NCBI GenBank assembly: GCA_016458225.1
Contig: JAEMGR010000009.1
Location: 62,001-126,000 of the forward strand
Source of the DNA: Myxococcaceae bacterium JPH2
GTDB lineage: Bacteria > Myxococcota > Myxococcia > Myxococcales > Myxococcaceae
Reading direction: 5' to 3'
DNA: 64,000 bases
In this document: one piece after another, positions 15,964 to 25,236 of the stretch
How positions within the stretch are numbered: the stretch's first letter is position 1
Layout: each line of letters opens with the position of its first letter
The notes under the pieces: model-generated
The model's database searches: none
The model's input: only the letters and a program-made list of their open reading frames with translations
What the model was told of the DNA's origin: nothing
Made by a program: the position numbers and the translations under genes

Positions 15964-16677
15964 ATGCGAGGCAGAGGACAGGCAACGACATGGGTTCGCG
16001 TTCTGGCCCCGATGGTCATTTCCATCGGGGGAATGGTGATGCTCCGGCTGCTGGGGCCGGACTTCGTCGATCAGCGACGCCTCCACGAGCTGCTCCTGCC
16101 CCTGGGTGCCGCAGCGCCATGGGCATACATCGCGTTCCTGGCGGTGCGCCCGCTCACGCTGCTGCCAGGGCAGGTCCTGACCGCGGTGGGCGGCATGATG
16201 TTTGGAACGCTCGCCGCGACCCTCTATTCACTAACGGGCAGCTTCCTGTCCGCCACGCTGCTCTTCATGCTGGCTCGTAAGCTGGGCACGGGGCCGATGA
16301 AGCGCTTGGCCGGCGGGAAGTATCCAGCGCTGATGCGCGTGGCCCGACGCCATGACTTTCATTTCAGCCTGCTCGCCTGCATCAACCCCTTGTGTCCCAC
16401 CGACGTGACGCTCATCGCGAGCGCGGCGAGCGGCGCGCGCTTCTGGCCCACGGTGGGCGGGATGATGCTGGGCACGCTGCCGGGCACGTTCCTCACCGCG
16501 CAGTTCGGCAGTGGACTGGCACAAGGGCGCGCCGTGATGACCGGCGTGTCCGCGGCGGGGCTCGTGCTGTCACTGTGTCTGGGCACCGTCTTCGGCCGGC
16601 GCATCTACAAGGAATTCAACGAGGCCCCCGAGGTCGAGCGCACCGAGGGCAAGGTGCCGCTGACCTCCACGCCCTGA
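15964..16677 (+). CDS. DedA/TVP38/TMEM64-family membrane protein
   Basis: This is a 237-residue inner-membrane protein with 5-6 hydrophobic segments. The VTT/SNARE-associated motif is seen around residues 60-90 (PLTLLPGQVLTAVGGMMFGT, followed by the Gly-rich segment SLTGSFLSATLLFMLARKLG) and at ACINPLCPTDVTLIASAASG. Members of the family act in lipid flipping and membrane homeostasis. The ATG at 15964 is preceded by GGGGAGG at 9 nt; a GTG three bases earlier is equally possible. It is divergent from the KGG-repeat gene and may stand alone. Confidence 0.85.
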   Translation: MRGRGQATTWVRVLAPMVISIGGMVMLRLLGPDFVDQRRLHELLLPLGAAAPWAYIAFLAVRPLTLLPGQVLTAVGGMMFGTLAATLYSLTGSFLSATLLFMLARKLGTGPMKRLAGGKYPALMRVARRHDFHFSLLACINPLCPTDVTLIASAASGARFWPTVGGMMLGTLPGTFLTAQFGSGLAQGRAVMTGVSAAGLVLSLCLGTVFGRRIYKEFNEAPEVERTEGKVPLTSTP

Positions 16678-16950
16678 GGAAGCCCGCGTCGCGACGCCAG
16701 GGCGGGTGACACATCGTGGGCCGCGAGGTGTTTCCCCTTGCGGACGGAGTGAGTCGCGTCGCCGCGCGCCTCGGGGCGGCGATGAAGTGCGGGTGGAAAG
16801 GTGCATCCGGCGGGCGAGCCAGATATATGGCGCGCGGGTCCGGACAGCGCCTCGTCCGGACCGGCGGGAAGGCAGTCACCGTCCATCAAGCACATGCGGC
16901 GCGCGAACGCGCGAGGCCTTCTCACAGGCCCGGCCGCGACGGATGGAAGG

Positions 16951-17499
16951 ATGGACCGGGTGGCTTCGACTCTCAGGACGACATGGACCGGACTCGCGGC
17001 GGCGCTCCTCCTCGCCTGCCCCTTCGTCGCGAGCGCCGCGGCCCCCACCACGCCCAGCTCCGTGTTCTTCATCTCCCGCAGCGAGAACCGCAACCAGGTC
17101 CACTACGGCCTCCGCCTGGGCGAGGGCTGCCGCCCCATTGGCGCCAGCCCCGTCTACGCGTACTGGCGCATGTTGGAGCGCGGCGAGTCCGAGGTGGAGG
17201 ACCTGCTGAGCGTCGAGGGGCCCGTGTACGGCGTCGCCGACACGCAGGCGGTGGAGAGCACGACCGAGGGCTGGCGCGTCCAGTTCCGGCTGCGCGCCTT
17301 CGCGGATCGCCCCATCGAGTTCTCCGTCACGGCGGTCAACGGGCAGTGCGCCGTGCAGGCCTGGACGAACATGTCCGGCAAGCGCGCGCAGCTCGAGCAC
17401 ATCTTCGTGAAGACGTCCTGGCCCTTCTCCATCGACTTCGTGCGACTGGATGGCGTGGGCCCGGACGGTCAGCCGATGCGCGAACTCATCCGCGGCTGA
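16951..17499 (+). CDS. DUF4833-like secreted protein
   Basis: This 182-residue protein begins with a signal peptide (hydrophobic core GLAAALLLACPFVASAAA, probable cleavage after ASA), so it should be periplasmic or secreted. The mature part is recognised as DUF4833-like by VFFISRSENRNQVHYGLRL and PVYAYWRMLERGE, followed by a beta-rich domain. Function unknown. The start at 16951 is chosen because the signal peptide begins there and GGATGGAAGG precedes it; an upstream ATG at 16894 is the alternative. It is convergent with the Nudix gene after only 4 nt, with a hairpin over both stops. Confidence 0.8.
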   Translation: MDRVASTLRTTWTGLAAALLLACPFVASAAAPTTPSSVFFISRSENRNQVHYGLRLGEGCRPIGASPVYAYWRMLERGESEVEDLLSVEGPVYGVADTQAVESTTEGWRVQFRLRAFADRPIEFSVTAVNGQCAVQAWTNMSGKRAQLEHIFVKTSWPFSIDFVRLDGVGPDGQPMRELIRG

Positions 17500-17514
17500 A
17501 GCCTCACAGCCGCG
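17491..17514. terminator. bidirectional hairpin between convergent genes
   Basis: The 8-bp arms CGCGGCTG and CAGCCGCG flank an 8-nt loop. The hairpin spans the stop codons of both the DUF4833 gene (17497-17499) and the Nudix gene (17504-17506). No T-run follows on either side. Confidence 0.5.
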
Positions 17515-17992
17515 TGAAGCTCCAGCTCATCGCGCGGCCCTCGGCGTAGGGCATCACCCCGTGGAAGGGACGCGGATCCGCGTCGAACACGAGCGGGATG
17601 AAGTGCCGGTCCCCATCCCAGAGGTTCAACGTCAGGATGTCCGCGACGGGCACCCAGGACAGCGTGCCCTCGGGGTTGCGCTCCAGGGGCGTTCCCTCGA
17701 AGGCGTCCACGCGGAAGACGAACCCGAGCCAGTCCTCGCCCTTCTTCCCGAACCCAGGCCAGCTCACCGTGCCCCGCAGCGACATGCGCGTGCACTCGAT
17801 GCCGGCCTCCTCGCGCAGCTCCCGGCGCATGCACACCGCCACGTCCTCGGTGCGCTCCAGCTTGCCGCCCAGGCCGTTGTACTTGCCGAAGTGCGCGTCG
17901 TCCGGCCGCGCGTTGCGGTGGATGAGCAGCACCCGCTGGCCATCCGGAGACAGCACGTAGCCCAGCGTCGCGATGATGGGGGTGTAGGCCAT
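17504..17992 (-). CDS. Nudix hydrolase, MutT/8-oxo-dGTPase-like
   Basis: This 162-residue protein hydrolyses nucleoside diphosphate derivatives. The Nudix box is complete: GGKLERTED then RRELREEAGI, matching Gx5Ex7REUxEExGU. Flanking features (ATLGYVLS at the start, KYNGLGGK before the box, GVMPYAEGRAMSW near the end) resemble 8-oxo-dGTP diphosphatases of the NUDT1 type, which cleanse oxidised nucleotides. The ATG at 17992 has AGAGGA 6 nt upstream. It is divergent from the GxSxG hydrolase gene. Confidence 0.9.
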   Translation of the reverse strand: MAYTPIIATLGYVLSPDGQRVLLIHRNARPDDAHFGKYNGLGGKLERTEDVAVCMRRELREEAGIECTRMSLRGTVSWPGFGKKGEDWLGFVFRVDAFEGTPLERNPEGTLSWVPVADILTLNLWDGDRHFIPLVFDADPRPFHGVMPYAEGRAMSWSFTRL

Positions 17993-18141
17993 GGGATTCC
18001 TCTTGGGGGAGTGGACCTCGCGCATCGTGACGCACTGCATCAGCGCGAGAACGACGGCGGACTCTAGCGGACTCGCAACTTCTGTCGGGACAGGAAGACA
18101 ATGGTGTGACGCCCACCTCCCCCGTGGGTCGCGAGGGTTCC

Positions 18142-19101
18142 ATGAGCACGATTGATCGCAACCGAGGCCTGACCACTCCGGCGACTCCCGCGGCGCGCCA
18201 GCCCGCGCCCGCGAAGACGCTGAGCAACCCCCTCGGTTCGATCATCGATGCGGCGAAGGACGGCCTGAAGGACATCCCCCGCTTCGTGAAGATGGGCAAG
18301 GACGTCTTCGAGGCCTCCACGGTGAAGGAGCTGCGCCGCATCTTCGGCTCGGATGCCAAGCCGGACCGGATGACGGACGGCAAGTTCGTGGGCGCCCAGG
18401 GGCAGACGTTCCCGCCGAACACCGCGCTCAAGGACATGCCGGCCGTCACGCCGCGCAACAACCCGAACGCGTCCGAGACGCTCATCTACGTCAACGGCAT
18501 CATGACGCCGCTGCAGGGCCAGCTCGGTGAGATGCAGGCGCTGGCGGACAAGTCCGGCGCGCGCGTCATTGGCATCCACAACGCCACGCAAGGGCTGGTG
18601 ACGGACCTGGCCCAGTGCGTGACGGACAAGCTGGACAAGGGCAAGAACCCGGCCGTCGATACGCTGGCGGACACCGTCTACAACGAGCTGAAGGCCGGCC
18701 GGGACGTCCACCTGGTGGGCTACAGCCAGGGTGGCCTCATCACCGCGCGCGCCCTGGGTGATGTCCAGCGCCGGCTGCGCATCGAGGATGGCCTGTCCGC
18801 CGCGGATGCGGAGAAGGCCATGAGCCACATCAACGTGGAGACCTTCGGCGCCGCGTCCACGCATTACCCGGACGGCCCCAACTACGTGCACTACGTCAAC
18901 AACGCGGATGCCGTCCCCACGCTCACGGGCCTGGGAGGCAGCATTGATCCGCTCGCCTTCGCCAAGGACGCGGGCAAGGGCGCGGTGGTGCACCGCTTCA
19001 CCGACGGCAACCTCAACCTCATCAGCAACCACATGCTGGACACGGCCTACCTGCCCCACCGCGTCCCGTTCGATCAGGCCCGCGCGGGCCGCTTCGAGTA
19101 G
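18142..19101 (+). CDS. alpha/beta hydrolase or lipase-like protein
   Basis: This 319-residue protein has the serine hydrolase nucleophile elbow GYSQG with Ser195 (VHLVGYSQGGLITARAL), preceded by TLIYVNGIMTP, which resembles the oxyanion strand. Asp near 256 (VNNADAVP) and His297 (ISNHMLD) are candidates for the rest of the triad. The N-terminal 110 residues are basic and helical, without signal peptide or membrane span, so export, if any, would use another route. A GAGGG precedes the ATG at 18142. The substrate is unknown; lipase, esterase or an effector-type phospholipase are all possible. Confidence 0.75.
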   Translation: MSTIDRNRGLTTPATPAARQPAPAKTLSNPLGSIIDAAKDGLKDIPRFVKMGKDVFEASTVKELRRIFGSDAKPDRMTDGKFVGAQGQTFPPNTALKDMPAVTPRNNPNASETLIYVNGIMTPLQGQLGEMQALADKSGARVIGIHNATQGLVTDLAQCVTDKLDKGKNPAVDTLADTVYNELKAGRDVHLVGYSQGGLITARALGDVQRRLRIEDGLSAADAEKAMSHINVETFGAASTHYPDGPNYVHYVNNADAVPTLTGLGGSIDPLAFAKDAGKGAVVHRFTDGNLNLISNHMLDTAYLPHRVPFDQARAGRFE

Positions 19102-19114
19102 TCCCGCGGGCACC

Positions 19115-19144
19115 GCGCCCGGCGCCATCCTGGGCCCCGGGCGC
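19115..19144. terminator. hairpin between convergent genes
   Basis: The 8-bp arms GCGCCCGG and CCGGGCGC enclose a loop between the hydrolase stop (19101) and the lipoprotein stop (19158). It could end both transcripts, but no T-run is present. Confidence 0.45.
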
Positions 19145-19157
19145 GCTCCCTCCAGCA

Positions 19158-19901
19158 CTACGGCTTGCAGTAATCGGCCTTGTCGAACACGCCCGACACG
19201 GTGATCTGCGAGCCCGAGCGCACCACGAACTCGCTGGCGCCCACGTGCGTGCTGGCGTTGCACCAGTCATACGTGTAGCCCAGGCCCGTCCACGGATACT
19301 GGGTCTTCAGCCAGAAGCCATAGCTGTTGGCGTAGTTGGCGTTGATCCAGTTCTTGTGCTCGGCCGTCGCGCTCGGCGGGAAGGTCAGGCCGCACGTCGT
19401 GTCGTCGATCTCCGAGTCCGGGCACGGACGGAACATGTCCGACGGCTTCACCCATGCCTCGACGAAGAAGCGCGGATTGCTCTGCGCGGTGAAGGGCGGC
19501 AGGCCCAGCACCTGGTTCATCCGCTCGGACACGTTGTCCGCCGCCACCGTCCGGCAGATCTCCTGGAGCTGCGGCGCCGCCGTCATCCACACCTCGCGGG
19601 TGAGCGACATGTCGCCGGGCTTGTACCCCGTGTAGTCCGTCCAGATGACCATCCGCACCGCGGTCTTCGTCTCGTTCCACACGAGCTTCGTGTTGGACGG
19701 GGCAATGGCCCACAGCCCGTTGACCACGTCGTCCTGGGTGGGCTCCGCGGCATCGTGGACGCCGTTCGTATAGGCCTGCGCGTCACACACCAGCGGCTGC
19801 GGCTCCGGCGGCTTCGGCTCGTCCTCGCCACATCCGGTCAACGCCAGCGACGCCACCACTCCGGCCAGCGCATACGCACGGCCCAGGTTCTTCATGCTCA
19901 T
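19158..19901 (-). CDS. lipoprotein of unknown function
   Basis: This 247-residue protein has a lipoprotein signal with lipobox LALTGC near residue 24, so it is membrane-anchored and faces the periplasm or surface. The mature part starts with a Glu/Pro linker and contains two Cys pairs (ICRTV, PCPDSE, TTCGLTF, YDWCNAS), suggesting disulphides. Phrases such as KLVWNETKTAVRMVIWTDYTGY and DMSLTREVWMTAAPQLQEIC are not recognised. The ATG at 19901 has AGGA 8 nt upstream. It follows the TPR gene on the same strand after 88 nt. Confidence 0.75.
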   Translation of the reverse strand: MSMKNLGRAYALAGVVASLALTGCGEDEPKPPEPQPLVCDAQAYTNGVHDAAEPTQDDVVNGLWAIAPSNTKLVWNETKTAVRMVIWTDYTGYKPGDMSLTREVWMTAAPQLQEICRTVAADNVSERMNQVLGLPPFTAQSNPRFFVEAWVKPSDMFRPCPDSEIDDTTCGLTFPPSATAEHKNWINANYANSYGFWLKTQYPWTGLGYTYDWCNASTHVGASEFVVRSGSQITVSGVFDKADYCKP

Positions 19902-19989
19902 GACTTCTGTCCTGTGTCTCGGTGATGCCGTGTCAATCACAGCATCGAACTAGCGAGTTCAGGAATAGCAGAAACACGAGCTGTACAGG

Positions 19990-21438
19990 TCATTTCGGTG
20001 GACGGAAGACGTACTGGAAAACAGGCTCGGCCTTCGCGGGCAGATACTGGGCATCCAGGAACGCGAAGTAGGCGTGCGCGGCGAGCAGCGGATCCTTCAG
20101 CGTGTCGTAGACGATGGCCACCTGGGTGGCGTGGCCCGCATCGTCCACGCGGACGGTGACCTTGAGGATGCCCTTGAGGTCAGGTGCCTCTTTCAGGCGC
20201 TCGGTGTAGAGCGCGACCAGCCCCAACGACACGCGCGAGTAGACGCGATCCTCCGCGCCACTCGCGGGCGTGGGCGGCAGGTGGAAGCGCTTGGTGAGGG
20301 CTGCGGCCTCGGCTTCTGCTTCGGGGACGCGGCGCTCGGTGGCGGAGAGCGCGGCGCGGTAGGCCACGAGGGCCTCGCGCAGCCGCTCCTGCTTCTGGAG
20401 GAACCGCGCCCGGCGCACCTGGATGTCCGCGCGCGCGGGGGTTCGCTCGGAGGCATTGAGCAGCCACTGCTCCGCGCCCGCGGCGTCGCCTCGTGCCTCG
20501 GCCAGGTCAGCCAGGCGCAGGAACGGCTCGGCATCGGTGGGGGCGACCTCCGCGAGGCGCACGAGGACCTTCTCCTCCTCGGCGCTCCGGCCCAGCTCCG
20601 CGTCCAGTCGCGCCAGCGCGCCGAGCGCCTCGGGGGCCGCGCCGCCCAGGGCGACGTACCGCTCGAACGAGGCCACTGCCTTCTCGCGGTCGCCCACGGC
20701 CTGCCATGCATCCGCCTGCCGTCGGTGGGCCTCCTTGTCGCCAGGCCGCAGCGACACGAGCGCATCACCCGCCTGCGCCGCCGCGCGAGGGTCCTGCGTC
20801 TCACGCCCCAAACGCGCGAGGGCTTCGAGCGCCTCGGGCTGATCCGGCCACGCCTCCACCGCGCGCGCCAGCTCGGCCTTCGCATCCGCCGCGCGCCCGG
20901 ACTGCCCCGCCAGCAGCAGGCCCAACGCCGCGCGGACCTGCGGCGCGTCCAGCTTCTCCAGCGAGGCGCGGTAGCGCGCCTCGGCGTCACGGCTCTTTCC
21001 CTCGGCTTGCAGCAACACGGCCTGGCCCCAGAGCGCGGGCACGGAGTCCGGCGCCAGGCGCTGCACGGCGTCCATCGGCTCGTGCGCCTCGCGGAGCAGG
21101 CCCCACTTCACGTAGATGAGCCCCATGCCCAGGAACGACCAGGGGTTCTCCGGGTACAACGTCGAGACAGCCTTCAGCTCGTTCCAGCAGGCATCCGAGG
21201 GAAACGACAACCAGGCCTTGTAGATGCGCGGCATGGGGTCCGTGGGGCGCGCACGGACCTGATCATCCAGCTCCAATCCCAGCAAGGTGGACTTGCCGCG
21301 CACGCGCCGCGTCTCCACCGTTCGCAGCATCGCCATGACGTCCGCCACGGGCGGCGGGGGCGTCCTCGCGGCTGCGGCGGGGAGCGCCAGCAGCAGGAAG
21401 AGGAGCGCCGAAAGGCGAGAGAACGAACGGGGCATCAT
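19990..21438 (-). CDS. secreted TPR-repeat protein
   Basis: This 482-residue protein starts with a signal peptide (LSALLFLLLALPAAAA). Residues about 70-370 consist of TPR-type helical pairs (for example DAEARYRASLEKLDAPQVRAALGLLL and REKAVASFERYVALGGAAPEAL), a protein-interaction scaffold. The C-terminal 70 residues (LKGILKVTVRVDDAGHATQVAIV) resemble the TonB/AgmX-type C-terminal domain seen in several myxobacterial TPR proteins. It is encoded just downstream of the ABC transporter operon (62 nt after), so it may serve that system or the following lipoprotein. Confidence 0.8.
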   Translation of the reverse strand: MMPRSFSRLSALLFLLLALPAAAARTPPPPVADVMAMLRTVETRRVRGKSTLLGLELDDQVRARPTDPMPRIYKAWLSFPSDACWNELKAVSTLYPENPWSFLGMGLIYVKWGLLREAHEPMDAVQRLAPDSVPALWGQAVLLQAEGKSRDAEARYRASLEKLDAPQVRAALGLLLAGQSGRAADAKAELARAVEAWPDQPEALEALARLGRETQDPRAAAQAGDALVSLRPGDKEAHRRQADAWQAVGDREKAVASFERYVALGGAAPEALGALARLDAELGRSAEEEKVLVRLAEVAPTDAEPFLRLADLAEARGDAAGAEQWLLNASERTPARADIQVRRARFLQKQERLREALVAYRAALSATERRVPEAEAEAAALTKRFHLPPTPASGAEDRVYSRVSLGLVALYTERLKEAPDLKGILKVTVRVDDAGHATQVAIVYDTLKDPLLAAHAYFAFLDAQYLPAKAEPVFQYVFRPPK

Positions 21439-21499
21439 GGCGACCGCGCGGACGATAGCAGGCGCCCTTTCCCCGCGCCCCCAACTGCTCGGGTCATCC

Positions 21500-23386
21500 T
21501 CACTTCACCCGCACCAACGTCCAGGGCTCATAGAGGATGAGCGACTCGGGCCCTTGGATGCCGAGTTGATACCAGATACGACCCTCTGAGACGTCGGTTG
21601 CCTCGCGCCAGTGCGGACCCTCACCGGCATACGGCCCGTCCAGTTCGTAGGACTCGGCGCGCTCTGTCCGCCGGAAGCGGCAGACTACACGCCAGCCGGA
21701 CGGCAACGACTTGTCGAGGCGAGCGCGAACGGCCACTCGACCGTCTTGACGTTCCACCACACCGCGCGGGCGTGGCAATGACTCCAAGAACGCACGCTGC
21801 TCGGTCACCTGCGCGTCCAGTCCGGCGAACATGTCGTCGAACACCTGGGACAAGTCGATGCCGGCGGTCTGGAACGCGTCCTGCCACGCGAGCGCGCCGT
21901 CGAGCCCCTCGGGGGCATCCTTGCGCCCGATCGCGGCGAGCACGCGGGCCGGCGCGCCATCTCCGTATCTCCGCACGAGCGCGTCCACGAAGGCCCGTCC
22001 CAGTGGATACACCCAGTCCGCATCCCGGTCCGCCGCGAGGCGCTCCGGCTCCAGCAACTCCTCGACCTTCACCTCGCGCCGCGCCCGCGCCGCCGCGGCG
22101 ATGAGTTGATAATCCGACGTCCGCGACGGCGAGAAGAAGCGCGTCTCCACGTAGGTGGCCAGCCCCTCGCTGAGCAACTTCATGCGAGACAGCTTGGGCA
22201 CCGAGGCCACGCCCACCAACCGATGGGCGAGGACGTGCGTCGTCTCGTGACCGAGCACCGCGCGCGCTCGCTCCGCGTCGGACGCACCCGCGAGATCCAT
22301 CCGCAGGGTGTTCCAGTAGGCCGTGCCGCCCGTGTGCACCGCGCTGCCGCCGAGGTCCGCATGGATGAGGGCGCCAGGTTCCTCACCGAGGAACTGGCGC
22401 ACCTGCTCATGCACACCATCCGCCGCATCGAGCAACGGGCCGGCGCGCGTGCGCAGCTCGGCGGGATACGTGAAGCGGTAGTAGCGCGTGGCCGCCTGCG
22501 CGACCGCGCTCACGGGGAAGCGGACGCGGGGACTCTCGTCCGGGGCAGCTCCACCCTCCGCCCCTCCCGCATTGGGGCCGAGCAGCCGCGCGAGCACCGC
22601 GATGAACAGTCCGAGTGTGGCCAGGGTCACCACGCCGCTCATCCACGAGTTCTGCAACCAGCGCAGCAGCGCGCCCAACCGCCGCTGCCCCAGGCCGAGG
22701 AACTGCGCGAGCGCGATGAACAGCAGCACGCCCGAGCCCCCGAGTTGGACAGCCATGGCCTCCAGGGGCCACGGCCAGCGCGTCCCCTCGAACTCCGGCG
22801 AGGTGAGCTGGAGCGGGTTGAGCGCGGCGAGCCACGGCACGCGATCCTGCCAGAGGCTCAGCGCCATCATCAGCACCGCCAGCGCGGTCCACGACAGTCG
22901 CCGCAGCGGCGCGAGCGCCAAGGCCAGCGACAGCACCGCGAGCGCCTGGATGATGCGCAGCACCGAGCCAACCAGCAGCAGATCCACGTGCAGGCCCGCG
23001 TCGAGCGAGGTGCGCGACAGCCCGTGCTCCACGAGCGTCCAGGCCGTGAGTCCCAGCGGATACAGCAACACCAGACCCAACGCGACGCCCAGCTTCACGG
23101 TGAACAACATCCCGCGCGAGGTGGGCAGCGCGTCGAGGAACTCCAGCGTGCGATCATCCTGCTCACGCACGAGCAGACCCGTCCCCAGCGCGAAGGCGAG
23201 GACGAAGGTCATGGTGGACAGGTCCCCGCCCACCTTGAAGCGCTCGACGAACGTCTCCGCGTAGGGGCTGAACCCCAGCGGCTCTGTCCACAGCGAGGTG
23301 ATGACCTCCACGGCCAGGAAGAACAACGAGAGCCAGAGGAACGGGCGTTGGTCTCTCAGCTCCTTCGCGATGAGCGGGCGGATCAT
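21500..23386 (-). CDS. ABC-2 permease fused to a gluzincin-type peptidase domain (HExxH intact)
   Basis: This 628-residue protein begins with an ABC-2 permease of six or so membrane segments (residues 1-270; KELRDQRPFLWLSLFFLAVE, VREQDDRTLEFLDALPTSRG). A soluble C-terminal region (290-628) carries the zinc-peptidase motif HETTH at residues 380-384 and a downstream Glu407 in LLSEGLATYVE, the layout of peptidase MA/M1-like enzymes. The ATG at 23386 overlaps the preceding permease stop as ATGA. It would form the transmembrane part of an ABC exporter with the ATPase at 25233. The site of the peptidase domain (periplasmic or cytoplasmic) depends on the number of spans and is not certain. Confidence 0.82.
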   Translation of the reverse strand: MIRPLIAKELRDQRPFLWLSLFFLAVEVITSLWTEPLGFSPYAETFVERFKVGGDLSTMTFVLAFALGTGLLVREQDDRTLEFLDALPTSRGMLFTVKLGVALGLVLLYPLGLTAWTLVEHGLSRTSLDAGLHVDLLLVGSVLRIIQALAVLSLALALAPLRRLSWTALAVLMMALSLWQDRVPWLAALNPLQLTSPEFEGTRWPWPLEAMAVQLGGSGVLLFIALAQFLGLGQRRLGALLRWLQNSWMSGVVTLATLGLFIAVLARLLGPNAGGAEGGAAPDESPRVRFPVSAVAQAATRYYRFTYPAELRTRAGPLLDAADGVHEQVRQFLGEEPGALIHADLGGSAVHTGGTAYWNTLRMDLAGASDAERARAVLGHETTHVLAHRLVGVASVPKLSRMKLLSEGLATYVETRFFSPSRTSDYQLIAAAARARREVKVEELLEPERLAADRDADWVYPLGRAFVDALVRRYGDGAPARVLAAIGRKDAPEGLDGALAWQDAFQTAGIDLSQVFDDMFAGLDAQVTEQRAFLESLPRPRGVVERQDGRVAVRARLDKSLPSGWRVVCRFRRTERAESYELDGPYAGEGPHWREATDVSEGRIWYQLGIQGPESLILYEPWTLVRVK

Positions 23387-25236
23387 TGAATCTCCCTCCG
23401 CTCCGCGAGCAGCCGCACCGGACACCCCAGCTCCGGCATCTCCCGCTGCATCACGAACAACCAGCGCTCTCCCCGCGCGAGGGCCTGGGGAAGGATGACC
23501 GCTTCATCCGCGCCCACCGCGTCCTGTCGCGACAGCGCGTACGGCGCCACCTCGGCGGTGAACGGACCGAGATTCTGGGACAGCAGCGCATACCGTCCGA
23601 CCGCGGTGCTCCCCTCCCCTCGCAGCCGGTGCTCCAATCGGAACGTCTCCTGCGACTCCGCCACCAGCGTCAGGGAGGGATGCAGGCGCGCCAGGGCTTC
23701 GAGCAAGGCGGGGTGCGCGGCCCGATCCGCGCTCGCGGCGGCGCGCCAGCGCGTGAACAGCTCGGCCTCGGAGCCGAGGCCCTGCGCGCGCAGCAAGGCC
23801 TCCAACCGAGGCTCGCTCAACCGCCCCGCGACGCCCGTCCCCGGAGGCCAGGCCAGCAGCTGTCTCGCCATCGCCTGGAAGGCCTCTTCGCGCAGCTGAC
23901 TTCGCAGCACGGTGATGCCTCGCGCGGCCAGTGCTCCGGCAAGGCACGGGCCCAGGCGCTCGCGCGTCGTGAGCCAGGCGCGTGGATCAAACTCGTCTCG
24001 CGAGGCCACGGCGACGCGCGGAGACAGGCGGGCATCCTCCTGCTCGCGGCGCGCCCACCATGCCGTGAAGCCGTCCAGCCACCACCGCCGGTCCTCGCGC
24101 AACACCTGTCCCTTGCTCGTCCAGATCAGCACCTGCTGGAAGAGGAAGGCCTCGAAGTCACGCACGTCGAACGCGGGGTCCGCGAGGTTGGCGCGCACGA
24201 CGACCCCGTCCGCGTTCTCCAACTCCGCGCGCTGGTACACGTCCGCGTCCAGCTCGCGGATGGGCATCACCGCCACCGCGGGCAGCTTCGCCAGTCCCAG
24301 ATAGCTGGCCAGCGCGCCCAGGTCGTTCGCGATGCGCGTGGCGAGCCGGGCCGCGTCCTCATGCGAGAAACCCACGCCCGAAGACACCTGGACAGGTGAG
24401 CCCACGGCCAGGGCCTGCTCCGCGTCGTGCAACGTGAACGGCTGACGCTGCTTGGCCGCGTCCATCACCGAGATGACGACCAGCATCCCGACGCTGACGC
24501 ACGCGATGAAGACCTTCTCGCGGTGACTCATCCGCTGGGAGAGCAGCTCGGCGAGCGTCCCATCGCGGTGCAACACGAGGGCGAAGCACAGCGCGACCAG
24601 GCTCAGGATGGCGACCCAGCAGATCGCCAACGCGCCCCAGGGGAAGTGCTGGCGCTCGAACGCGAAGTCACTGCCCAGGAGCACCGTGGGCCCGAACCGC
24701 GAGAGGTCGAAGTCCGTGAGGCGATCCGCCGCGAACAGCGCGATGACGAGCATCAGGTACAGCGGATTGCGATAGCGACCAATCAGCCCCGCGAGCGCGA
24801 AGAACATCCAGCCCAGCAGCACGGGCGTGGCCGCGCGCAGGCTCAGGATGAGCAGGAACCGCGAGGACAAGTCCTCGTGATGGCGCGCGCGACCCCACAG
24901 CGCCAATCCCGTCAACGCGAGCGGCAACAACAACACCCCACCGCCCAGCAGGAGCTTGGTGGCGAGGATGCTCGCGCGGGAGAGCGGGAGCGACTCCAAG
25001 AAGAGCTGCGTGCGCTGGCCGTACTCGCGCGTCACCAGCCGGTGCGCCACGAACAAGGCCGCCGCGGTGGACAGCATCACCGCCGGTATCTTGAGCACCT
25101 CCATCAAGGTGCCGTGCGTCGCGTAGCGCGCCTCGTTGAGCACCAGCAGCACGCCCAACACACCGAACAGCACGTTGAGGAGGATGAGCGCGCCGCGGTG
25201 CTCGCGCCACTCCTTGCGCAACAACGCGGCGCTCAT
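23383..25236 (-). CDS. ABC-2 permease fused to a degenerate peptidase-like domain
   Basis: This 617-residue protein has the same plan as its neighbour: about six membrane segments (residues 15-260; REYGQRTQLFLESLPLSRAS is the permease hallmark) and a soluble C-terminal region (280-617). Where the neighbour has HETTHVL and LLSEGLA, this one has LFQQVLI (residues 365-371) and WWLDGFTAWW (385-394), so both zinc-binding histidines and the Glu are lost. It overlaps the ATPase gene and the next permease by 4 nt each. It probably works as the non-catalytic half of a heterodimeric transporter. Confidence 0.8.
   Translation of the reverse strand: MSAALLRKEWREHRGALILLNVLFGVLGVLLVLNEARYATHGTLMEVLKIPAVMLSTAAALFVAHRLVTREYGQRTQLFLESLPLSRASILATKLLLGGGVLLLPLALTGLALWGRARHHEDLSSRFLLILSLRAATPVLLGWMFFALAGLIGRYRNPLYLMLVIALFAADRLTDFDLSRFGPTVLLGSDFAFERQHFPWGALAICWVAILSLVALCFALVLHRDGTLAELLSQRMSHREKVFIACVSVGMLVVISVMDAAKQRQPFTLHDAEQALAVGSPVQVSSGVGFSHEDAARLATRIANDLGALASYLGLAKLPAVAVMPIRELDADVYQRAELENADGVVVRANLADPAFDVRDFEAFLFQQVLIWTSKGQVLREDRRWWLDGFTAWWARREQEDARLSPRVAVASRDEFDPRAWLTTRERLGPCLAGALAARGITVLRSQLREEAFQAMARQLLAWPPGTGVAGRLSEPRLEALLRAQGLGSEAELFTRWRAAASADRAAHPALLEALARLHPSLTLVAESQETFRLEHRLRGEGSTAVGRYALLSQNLGPFTAEVAPYALSRQDAVGADEAVILPQALARGERWLFVMQREMPELGCPVRLLAERREIQ

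Noticed and set aside
16716-17549. A 277-codon plus-strand frame over the DUF4833 gene
   Set aside because: The frame with signal peptide and DUF4833 pattern is in another phase; this one is Arg/Gly-rich noise.
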